NCBI GenBank assembly: GCA_051747985.1
Contig: JBNJGU010000155.1
Location: 1 to 7,152, forward strand
Reading direction: 5' to 3'
Origin: PWQG01 sp051747985
GTDB lineage: Bacteria > Pseudomonadota > Gammaproteobacteria > Pseudomonadales > Pseudohongiellaceae
DNA length: 7,152 bases
A program made the position numbers and the translations under genes. Of this stretch, positions 1 through 4,245 are shown piece by piece; the stretch's first letter is position 1; each line of letters starts with the position of its first letter. The notes below the pieces were generated by a model, which saw only the letters and a list, made by a program, of their open reading frames with translations, had not been told where the DNA came from and ran no database searches.

Positions 1-674
1 TGAAAGGTGGGGCGGTTCGTGCGGGCGTCCTTTTCCGGAACGTCATGGAAATAGCCCTGCAGGGTCCGGTCGGCCCATACCGGGCGCAGACTGACAGTCA
101 GGTCCAGTGCATCGGTCAGCAGGCCATAATGACGATATCGCGCCATGGGTTCAACGACGAATCCACGGTGATCGACACTCTTCAGGTCCGTGGACAGCAC
201 GGCCCGGGTCTGAAAGGACAGCTGTAATTCGCCGCGGCCATGATCTTCCGACTGGAACTCCATCGCCTGATACGACCACCGGGGGCCGATTTCGAACAGA
301 TAGTCCAGATCTTCCATTCCTTCACGTGCCCGGTTCCCTTCGCTACTGGCGTCGAAGGCGGCATCAAATGACAGAGACAGTTCGTGGCGCTGCCCTTCGG
401 CCGCCACTGCGCGCGCGGACTGGCCGTCGCCAATCCGCAGGATATCGCCCCGATAGACGACGTAGGGCAGGACAAGACCCCGTGCCCGACGTTGATCGGA
501 TCCGGGATAATCGGGTACGTCCAGCACGCCGGCACCGAAGCCGAGCTCCCATAGTGGTTGTTCGACGCCCTCTGGCGGGCCTTCAGTCCCGGCCCGGGCG
601 AAGGCCGCCAGCAGCAGGAGAGATGGAGCCACACAGGCCAATGGGTCGCGGAGAAAGCCACGAGTCTTTCTCAT
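1..674 (-). CDS. MipA/OmpV family outer-membrane protein (C-terminus cut by window edge)
   Basis: The frame starts at ATG 674-672 and stays open to the left edge, giving 224 residues; full members are usually about 250-280, so the last barrel strands are missing. Residues 1-28 form a signal peptide (basic MRKTR start, LACVAPSLLLLAAFARA core, likely cut after ARA). The family signature follows: GFGAGVLDVPDYPGSD at about 45-60, QRRARGLVLPYVVYRGDILR at about 61-80, then NRAREGMEDLDYLFEIGPRW near 114-133. Alternating hydrophobic strands after that suit an outer-membrane beta-barrel. E. coli MipA is known as a scaffold interacting with MltA and PBP1B, and OmpV-like members are general outer-membrane proteins; which role applies here cannot be told. 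The start codon overlaps the stop of the nuclease gene (ATGA), so translation is probably coupled; only a weak GGA lies upstream within the nuclease gene. Family assignment is firm, function is not. Confidence 0.9.
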   Translation of the reverse strand, partial: MRKTRGFLRDPLACVAPSLLLLAAFARAGTEGPPEGVEQPLWELGFGAGVLDVPDYPGSDQRRARGLVLPYVVYRGDILRIGDGQSARAVAAEGQRHELSLSFDAAFDASSEGNRAREGMEDLDYLFEIGPRWSYQAMEFQSEDHGRGELQLSFQTRAVLSTDLKSVDHRGFVVEPMARYRHYGLLTDALDLTVSLRPVWADRTLQGYFHDVPEKDARTNRPTF

Positions 675-1693
675 TGCGGGATTTCCAGTTCGGACAATAC
701 GGCTGCCATGCGCTCGGCTGCATGGATCAATCGCACTTGAGCGATTTCCCGCATTGTGGCGATGTAGGTGGTCGAAGGGTCCAGTGTGGCAACACGACCA
801 TTGCGTTCAATGCTCTGCAGGATCGCTGTCCGTAATGACCGCGGATAGACCACCTGATCATGGAGCAGTCCGCGGCTTTCAGCCAGCCAGCCTGTTGGTG
901 CCCAGCTGGCATCCGGGGCAGGATGCATCGAGTCACGTTGTTGTTTCAGTGCCATCAACAGGGCTTCTCTGTCGTTGTTTCGTAGCGCCCGGTCCCACAG
1001 AGCGTGCAGGTTGCCTCCTTCGTGGCCCGGGGAGACACGGATCAGGTTGCCGCCGCGGTCGCCGTTCTCCAGCGGGCCCGGCGCGAAAAGAGCGCCTGAG
1101 TGGAGCGGCTGGTGGATATCACCGGCAAGGTGCAGAAACCAGCTCAGTGCCACCGCGCGGTCCGCGGGGCCCGTATCCGGCGCCAGCAGTCGTCGGTGCG
1201 CCCGCTCCAGAGCCGTCAGCACGTTATCGGCCCGGTGTCGATGGCCGTCAATGTCGGGTTGCCGGGGTACCTCAAGGTAAATATTTCCCTGCTCGGTCGC
1301 GTGATCGCGGACCACGGCGCCATCGATCCAGTGCCAGTCCGGGCGGTTGTACCGCTCCCGGATATCGTCGGGCAGGCCGCGTGCCACGTCGGGCCACACC
1401 GCCGCCCGCCCGAACAGCCACCGTTGCTGCCCGGGCGTGCTGCCATGTCGCACGGTCGCGGGCATGGCCTCCATGAAGTCCGCATCAAAGCGCGGATGCG
1501 CGGACAGCACCTGGCTCAACTCCTGCCGTGTTGAATCGGACAGACGGTCCCAGGTCAGATAGGCGCTGATGCGATGCGCCGTGGCGTCCCATGCCATGGA
1601 GGGCACGCTGAAACACAGAAAGACCGATGCCAGCAGGCTGGCCACGATGGCTTTGAAGTGGATGCCGGGGTTCGGGTAATGTGGTGGTTTCAT
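671..1693 (-). CDS. S1/P1-type zinc-dependent nuclease, secreted
   Basis: This 340-residue protein belongs to the S1/P1 nuclease (zinc phospholipase C-like) family, enzymes that cut single-stranded DNA and RNA and remove 3'-phosphates using three zinc ions. A signal peptide covers residues 1-34 (hydrophobic AIVASLLASVFLCFSV, cleavage after SMA), so the mature protein starts with W35, which in this family is itself a zinc ligand. All other ligands can be placed against P1 nuclease: H40, D102 (in WPD), H121 (in WHWID), H188, D192 and H198 (in LHLAGDIHQPLH), H230 and D234 (in NLHALWD). Spacing of the 188/192/198 and 230/234 sets matches P1 (116/120/126 and 149/153). The enzyme should therefore be active, in the periplasm or outside the cell, perhaps for nucleotide or phosphate scavenging (inference). 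It is the first gene of an operon with the MipA-like gene, overlapping it by 4 bases. The ribosome binding site is weak (AGAGA-type). Confidence 0.95.
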   Translation of the reverse strand: MKPPHYPNPGIHFKAIVASLLASVFLCFSVPSMAWDATAHRISAYLTWDRLSDSTRQELSQVLSAHPRFDADFMEAMPATVRHGSTPGQQRWLFGRAAVWPDVARGLPDDIRERYNRPDWHWIDGAVVRDHATEQGNIYLEVPRQPDIDGHRHRADNVLTALERAHRRLLAPDTGPADRAVALSWFLHLAGDIHQPLHSGALFAPGPLENGDRGGNLIRVSPGHEGGNLHALWDRALRNNDREALLMALKQQRDSMHPAPDASWAPTGWLAESRGLLHDQVVYPRSLRTAILQSIERNGRVATLDPSTTYIATMREIAQVRLIHAAERMAAVLSELEIPQ

Positions 1694-1726
1694 GAGTCTC
1701 TGACGTGCCGCGGGAATACAGAGGCC

Positions 1727-1755
1727 ACTTTACCGATTCTGCGTTGAAGCGGCAA
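1727..1755 (-). promoter_or_regulatory. Candidate sigma-70 promoter of the nuclease-mipA operon
   Basis: On the minus strand TTGCCG (1755-1750) and TAAAGT (1732-1727) are separated by exactly 17 bases; each matches 4 of 6 consensus positions. Transcription would start near 1720 and leave about 27 bases of leader before the nuclease ATG. The -35 lies in the promoter-proximal copy of a 13-bp tandem repeat and downstream of an intrinsic terminator, so the operon could be expressed independently of anything ending at that terminator. Prediction by eye only. Confidence 0.4.
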
Positions 1756-1771
1756 AAAGAAGCGGCAAAAA
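1746..1771. repeat. Tandem 13-bp direct repeat (GAAGCGGCAAAAA x2)
   Basis: GAAGCGGCAAAAA occurs at 1746-1758 and again, with no gap, at 1759-1771. The second copy runs into the A-tract that forms the T-tail of the minus-strand terminator. On the minus strand each copy contains TTTTTGCCG, so the repeat duplicates a -35-like TTGCCG element. It may be a chance slippage duplication or a pair of binding sites. Confidence 0.8.
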
Positions 1772-1807
1772 AAAGACCTGCATTCCGGGGAGTGTGGAAT
1801 GCAGGTC
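1767..1807 (-). terminator. Strong intrinsic terminator with no upstream protein gene
   Basis: The arms GACCTGCATTCC (1775-1786) and GGAATGCAGGTC (1796-1807) are perfect 12-bp complements around a 9-base loop (1787-1795). Reading the minus strand, the hairpin is followed directly by eight Ts (1774-1767). On the plus strand there is no T-run after the hairpin, so the direction is clearly minus. It lies 74 bases upstream of the nuclease start codon, and the nearest minus-strand gene further upstream is the thiolase, more than 750 bases away. It therefore ends either a small RNA or an attenuated leader, or acts as a backstop for read-through from the thiolase. Confidence 0.85.
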
Positions 1808-1894
1808 CAGCAAGCGGGAGGGAGATCGTTATCTGTCCCGAATAAGAAGAGTTACTGCACCCGGACGATTGCAAGTGATGGGCCAGTTTTAGAA
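1767..1894 (-). ncRNA. Candidate small RNA or attenuator leader, about 128 nt
   Basis: Inferred from two signals: an extended -10 promoter candidate (TGA-TATATC, minus strand 1909-1901) and the terminator at 1807-1767. The implied RNA starts near 1894. It contains a possible 5' stem (CTGGCCC around 1883-1877 with GGGTGCAG around 1862-1855, one bulge, long loop), a U-rich stretch, then an exposed pyrimidine-rich segment TCTCCCTCCCGC at about 1825-1814 that is complementary to Shine-Dalgarno sequences, then the terminator hairpin and U8 tail. That layout resembles trans-acting small RNAs, but a cis-acting leader of the nuclease operon is equally possible. I recognise no known RNA family. Confidence 0.35.
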
Positions 1895-1900
1895 AGTGTC

Positions 1901-1926
1901 GATATATCAGCCGAGTATGCCTGTCC
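1901..1926 (-). promoter_or_regulatory. Candidate extended -10 promoter for the small RNA or leader
   Basis: The minus strand reads TG-A-TATATC at 1909-1901 (extended -10), with a weak -35-like CGGACA about 16 bases upstream (near 1922-1927). The core GATATATC at 1901-1908 is self-complementary, so it could equally be a small palindromic binding site. It is the only good -10 I see upstream of the orphan terminator. Confidence 0.3.
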
Positions 1927-2038
1927 GGTCGGAGATGAACCGGGGGGTGCTCGGTAAGATGGCTCTGACTTCGACCCATTACTGGGCACGCATGGCGGTC
2001 TCTGCCCCATTTTTGGGCGATGATGGGATCGAATGGAC

Positions 2039-2044
2039 TACAAT
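2039..2044 (+). promoter_or_regulatory. Candidate -10 element of the VOC gene
   Basis: TACAAT matches the -10 consensus at 5 of 6 positions and would place the transcript start near 2051, with about 30 bases of leader containing the ribosome binding site. No good -35 sits at normal spacing; the nearest TTGGGC (2013-2018) is 20 bases away. An activator or a different promoter may be involved. Confidence 0.3.
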
Positions 2045-2067
2045 GACCGAAATCATGAAAGCGAATG

Positions 2068-2073
2068 AAGGAG
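2068..2073 (+). promoter_or_regulatory. Ribosome binding site AAGGAG of the VOC gene
   Basis: AAGGAG lies 7 bases before ATG 2081, near-ideal strength and spacing, and fixes this start codon. Confidence 0.85.
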
Positions 2074-2080
2074 CCGTCTG

Positions 2081-2512
2081 ATGTTGACCCCGTTTCATCT
2101 TGCGATCCAGGTACGTGACCTGGACGAAGCCAGGGATTTCTACGGCGAACGCCTGGGGCTGCCGGAAGGGCGTAGCGATACGCACTGGATCGACTTCGAT
2201 CTGTTCGGCCATCAGCTGGTCACCCACCTGAATCCGGCCCTGGGCAGACATGGTCAGGTGCCCCGCATTGCCAATCCGGTGGACGGCCATGGTGTCCCGG
2301 TGCCGCATTTTGGTGTGGTGATGGAAATGGAGGAGTGGGAGTATTTCGCGGACCGTCTGCAGGAAGTGATCGACGAGTTCGTGATCGAGCCGACGGTACG
2401 TTTCGAAGGGCAGCCCGGTGAGCAGGCCACGCTGTTTTTTCTGGATCCGTCGGGTAATGCCCTGGAATTCAAGGCGTTCCGGGACATCGAAAGTCAGCTT
2501 TTTGCAAAGTGA
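2081..2512 (+). CDS. VOC (glyoxalase/extradiol dioxygenase-fold) family protein
   Basis: The 143-residue protein has the paired beta-alpha-beta-beta-beta layout of the vicinal oxygen chelate superfamily. The N-terminal module starts FHLAIQVRDLDEARDFYGE (5-23), with WIDFDLFGHQLVTHL near 36-50; the second module starts VPHFGVVMEM (74-83) and ends FFLDPSGNALEFKAF (119-133). Likely metal ligands are H6, H76 and E129, with H49 as a further candidate. The sequence style, including NPVDGHGVPVPHFG and GEQATLFFLDPSGNALEFK, matches proteins usually annotated as predicted extradiol-dioxygenase-like (COG3565 type), whose substrates are unknown. It should be a soluble cytoplasmic metalloenzyme. It stands alone on its strand, with the candidate RNA and nuclease operon diverging to its left and the thiolase converging on its right, so it appears monocistronic. 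Fold assignment is secure; the reaction is not. Confidence 0.9.
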   Translation: MLTPFHLAIQVRDLDEARDFYGERLGLPEGRSDTHWIDFDLFGHQLVTHLNPALGRHGQVPRIANPVDGHGVPVPHFGVVMEMEEWEYFADRLQEVIDEFVIEPTVRFEGQPGEQATLFFLDPSGNALEFKAFRDIESQLFAK

Positions 2513-2524
2513 CGATAATCGGGG

Positions 2525-2553
2525 AAAACCGGCCCGGTAAGGCCCGGGCCGGT
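2525..2553 (-). terminator. Intrinsic terminator of the thiolase gene in the convergent gap
   Basis: CCGGCCCGG (2529-2537) and CCGGGCCGG (2544-2552) form a perfect 9-bp stem, extended by an A-T pair (2528/2553), with a 6-base loop. On the minus strand it is followed by a short T-run (TTTT, partly in the stem), fitting termination of the thiolase 21 bases after its stop codon. In the plus direction there is no T-run, so it is a weaker stop for the VOC gene, although the hairpin may still help. Confidence 0.65.
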
Positions 2554-2573
2554 CGGGGCGGGGTGCGGGCGGT

Positions 2574-3755
2574 TCAGTAGACCTCGAACAGTCCCGCGGC
2601 GCCCATGCCGCCACCCACGCACATGGTGCAGACGACATACTTCGCTCCACGGCGTTTGCCTTCGATCAGCGCGTGGCCGACCATCCGTGCTCCGCTCATA
2701 CCATACGGGTGCCCGATGGAAATGGCGCCACCATTGACGTTCAGCAATTCGTCGGGAATACCCAGCTTGTCGCGGCAGTAGAGAACCTGCACGGCAAAGG
2801 CCTCATTGAGCTCCCACAGACCGATATCGTCCATCTTCAGGCCGAAGCGCTTGAGCAGCTTTGGAATCGCAAAGACCGGGCCGATACCCATTTCATCGGG
2901 TTCACAACCGGCCACGGCCATGCCGCGATAGGCTCCAAGAGGGGTCAGACCCTTCTGTTCGGCCAGCCTGCCGTCCATCAGTACGGCGGCGGACGCTCCG
3001 TCCGACAGCTGACTGGCATTGCCGGCGGTGATGAAGCCACCCTCGATGACCGGTTTCAGGGAAGACAGTCCTTCCAGGTTGGTGGAGGGACGGTTACCTT
3101 CATCCTTGGCCAGTTCCACTTCCTCGTAGTGTTGTTCCCGGGTTTCCTTGTCGATCACGACCTTGGTCGACTTCATCGGTGCCAACTCGTCATCCAGCTT
3201 CCCGGCCTCCTGGGCCGCGGCTGTCCGCTGTTGGCTTTGCAATGCATACTCGTCCTGCTGTTCCCGCGTGATGCCGTAGCGATTGGCCACCACTTCAGCG
3301 GTCTGCAGCATGGGCATGTAGGCGTTTCCGGAAACGCGCAACACATTTTCATCCTCGGTGCGGTAGGTGTTGCGATGTTCATTCTGTACCAGGCTGATCG
3401 ATTCCAGGCCGCCGCCGACAACGACCGGCATCTCGTCCGCCATGATCTGCTTGGCGGCGGTGGCGATGGCCATCATGCCAGAGGCGCACTGACGATCCAT
3501 GCTCATCCCGGCCACGGTATTGGGCAGACCGGCCGCCACGGCGGCCAGCCGGCCTATATTGTAACCGGTGGTGCCCTGCTGCATGGCGCAGCCCAGGATC
3601 ACGTCATCCACCTCGTCGGGTGCAATGCCGGCGCGTTCCACGGCTGTGCGGATGGCGTGCCCTCCAAGTGTCGGCCCTTCGGTGTTGTTGAAGGCGCCGC
3701 GATAGGCCTTGCCTATCGGCGTGCGGGCGGTGGATACGATGACGGCTTCTCTCAT
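2574..3755 (-). CDS. Thiolase (acetyl-CoA C-acyltransferase/acetyltransferase)
   Basis: This is a 393-residue, full-length thiolase, catalysing CoA-dependent cleavage of 3-ketoacyl-CoA to acetyl-CoA and a shortened acyl-CoA, or the reverse condensation. The start MREAVIVSTARTPIGKAYRG is typical of the family. The nucleophilic cysteine is C90 in SMDRQCASGMMA; the NEAF motif is at 317-320; the catalytic histidine is H349 in SIGHPYGMSGARMVGHAL; the acid/base cysteine is C379 in CVGGGMGAAGLFE. All key residues are present, so it should be active in the cytoplasm. The family does not separate degradative from biosynthetic members by eye; the GHPYGMSGARM form is common in broad 3-ketoacyl-CoA thiolases, so fatty-acid or similar acyl beta-oxidation is most likely (inference). 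No dehydrogenase or hydratase partner lies next to it. A longer frame begins at ATG 3779, but the GAAGGGAG site at 3772-3765 sits inside that extension and serves ATG 3755. Confidence 0.95.
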   Translation of the reverse strand: MREAVIVSTARTPIGKAYRGAFNNTEGPTLGGHAIRTAVERAGIAPDEVDDVILGCAMQQGTTGYNIGRLAAVAAGLPNTVAGMSMDRQCASGMMAIATAAKQIMADEMPVVVGGGLESISLVQNEHRNTYRTEDENVLRVSGNAYMPMLQTAEVVANRYGITREQQDEYALQSQQRTAAAQEAGKLDDELAPMKSTKVVIDKETREQHYEEVELAKDEGNRPSTNLEGLSSLKPVIEGGFITAGNASQLSDGASAAVLMDGRLAEQKGLTPLGAYRGMAVAGCEPDEMGIGPVFAIPKLLKRFGLKMDDIGLWELNEAFAVQVLYCRDKLGIPDELLNVNGGAISIGHPYGMSGARMVGHALIEGKRRGAKYVVCTMCVGGGMGAAGLFEVY

Positions 3756-3764
3756 GATCGGTTG

Positions 3765-3772
3765 CTCCCTTC
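3765..3772 (-). promoter_or_regulatory. Ribosome binding site deciding the thiolase start
   Basis: GAAGGGAG on the minus strand, 9 bases before ATG 3755-3753. Using the upstream ATG at 3779 would add eight residues (MSRREQPI) not expected in thiolases and would bury this site in the coding sequence. Confidence 0.8.
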
Positions 3773-3803
3773 TGCTCATTGTCCTGCTGAGTGATTGTCG
3801 TCG

Positions 3804-3832
3804 ATTCTAGCGAATGTGTCAGAGTTTGACCA
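3804..3832 (-). promoter_or_regulatory. Candidate sigma-70 promoter of the thiolase gene
   Basis: On the minus strand TGGTCA (3832-3827, 4 of 6) and TAGAAT (3809-3804, 5 of 6) are separated by exactly 17 bases. Transcription would begin near 3797, about 42 bases before the start codon. A short inverted repeat GTCA-N5-TGAC (3818-3830) overlaps the -35 and spacer and could be a repressor site. Confidence 0.5.
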
Positions 3833-3867
3833 TGTACGCGCGGTGCAGTCAGGAAGCCAGTCCGTAA

Positions 3868-3896
3868 TTGACGCATGGAATGGGCTGAGGTATTCT
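3868..3896 (+). promoter_or_regulatory. Candidate sigma-70 promoter pointing toward the TonB receptor
   Basis: TTGACG (3868-3873, 5 of 6) and TATTCT (3891-3896, 4 of 6) are spaced by 17 bases. The start point near 3903 would give a leader of about 340 bases before the receptor ATG. I found no comparably good sigma-70 promoter closer to the gene. It lies back to back with the thiolase promoter, about 36 bases between their -35 elements. Confidence 0.4.
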
Positions 3897-4100
3897 CCGC
3901 AGCCAAAACTACAACAACACGTCTCGATACGCTCCCCGTCTGTGGCAGAAATGATGTCTGCATTCGGCAAGTGTAGCGGGACGTTTTTGTATGCAGCATT
4001 TGTCAGAAACGAGGCGTGTGGCCGAGGCAGGTTTCCGGTGCCATTCTACCTTTACCATCATGGACCAGATGTCTGACAGAAATGTGACATTGAACGCACT

Positions 4101-4112
4101 GATCAGCTGATC
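4101..4112. promoter_or_regulatory. Perfect 12-bp palindrome GATCAGCTGATC, candidate operator
   Basis: The sequence is its own reverse complement over all 12 bases and lies 134 bases before the receptor start. Just upstream, 4069-4090 holds two further small odd-centred palindromes, TCTG-A-CAGA and ATGT-G-ACAT. Such clustering suggests a regulator-binding area, but no specific regulator is recognised. Confidence 0.4.
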
Positions 4113-4208
4113 GTAGCCGTTCAGCGTCACGGGGTCCCAAGGCCCAATGGGGATGTACCGTTGCACTCATCGCCACTCGGCGTGCGGAATACGGCTCTAC
4201 ATCAAACA

Positions 4209-4229
4209 AGCAGTAGAAGTAGCAGTAGA
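4209..4229. repeat. 9-bp direct repeat AGCAGTAGA, period 12
   Basis: AGCAGTAGA occurs at 4209-4217 and 4221-4229, separated by AGT, only a few bases upstream of the receptor's ribosome binding site. The stretch is purine-rich and likely unstructured in RNA, so it may aid ribosome loading or bind an RNA-binding protein; it may also be simple slippage. Confidence 0.6.
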
Positions 4230-4234
4230 GAAGT

Positions 4235-4244
4235 AAGGGGGGAG
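4235..4244 (+). promoter_or_regulatory. Ribosome binding site of the TonB-dependent receptor
   Basis: The run AAGGGGGGAG precedes ATG 4246; AAGG is about 7 bases from the start codon. It supports this start, which also gives a proper signal peptide. Confidence 0.8.
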
Positions 4245-4245
4245 T

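Larger units (their letters stand above)
1694..2080. other. 387-base intergenic region between nuclease and VOC genes
   Basis: No convincing protein gene lies here. It holds the nuclease promoter candidate, the 13-bp tandem repeat, the minus-strand terminator and candidate RNA, and the control region of the VOC gene. A 61-codon plus-strand frame (1896-2081) ends in a TGATG overlap with the VOC start codon, but its composition looks like non-coding sequence and it lacks a good ribosome binding site. Confidence 0.6.
3756..4245. other. 490-base divergent control region between thiolase and TonB receptor
   Basis: No convincing protein gene was found. Frames of 85-108 codons exist on the minus strand and a 93-codon frame on the plus strand, but none has a good ribosome binding site or a recognisable product. 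The region holds promoter candidates for both flanking genes, a perfect 12-bp palindrome, TGTCAGA/TCTGACA motifs (3817-3823, 4001-4007, 4072-4078) and a direct repeat next to the receptor start. No Fur-box-like AT-rich palindrome and no recognisable cobalamin riboswitch are visible. Confidence 0.6.

Noticed and set aside
107..835. A 242-codon plus-strand frame across the nuclease-MipA junction
   Set aside because: Arg/Pro-rich shadow translation; the minus strand carries two recognisable protein families here.
3755..3779. Longer thiolase start at ATG 3779
   Set aside because: It adds eight residues not expected in thiolases and places the strong GAAGGGAG site inside the coding region, exactly where it should serve ATG 3755.
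2673..3794. A 373-codon open frame on the plus strand, antisense to the thiolase
   Set aside because: The opposite strand encodes a complete thiolase with all catalytic motifs. The antisense product is rich in His and Gly with no recognisable domain, as expected from a GC-rich gene's shadow frame.
3909..4166. GTG-started 85-codon minus-strand frame in the divergent region; its first residues (IPIGPWDPVTLNGYDQLI) look mildly protein-like
   Set aside because: No ribosome binding site, an in-frame stop immediately before the GTG, and a Cys/Arg/His-rich tail with no recognisable fold. It would also be antisense to the receptor leader. A homolog search could revive it.
4149..4166. Sigma-54 promoter (GG-N10-GC) upstream of the receptor
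   Set aside because: The -12 TTGCA is good but the -24 element has only GG, with the rest mismatched, so it is not listed as a feature; kept only as an alternative in the leader finding.
4021..4185. Possible cobalamin riboswitch before the TonB receptor (GGTTTCCGGTG-like and GCCACT pieces)
   Set aside because: The pieces are in the wrong order and the other conserved elements of the riboswitch core are missing.
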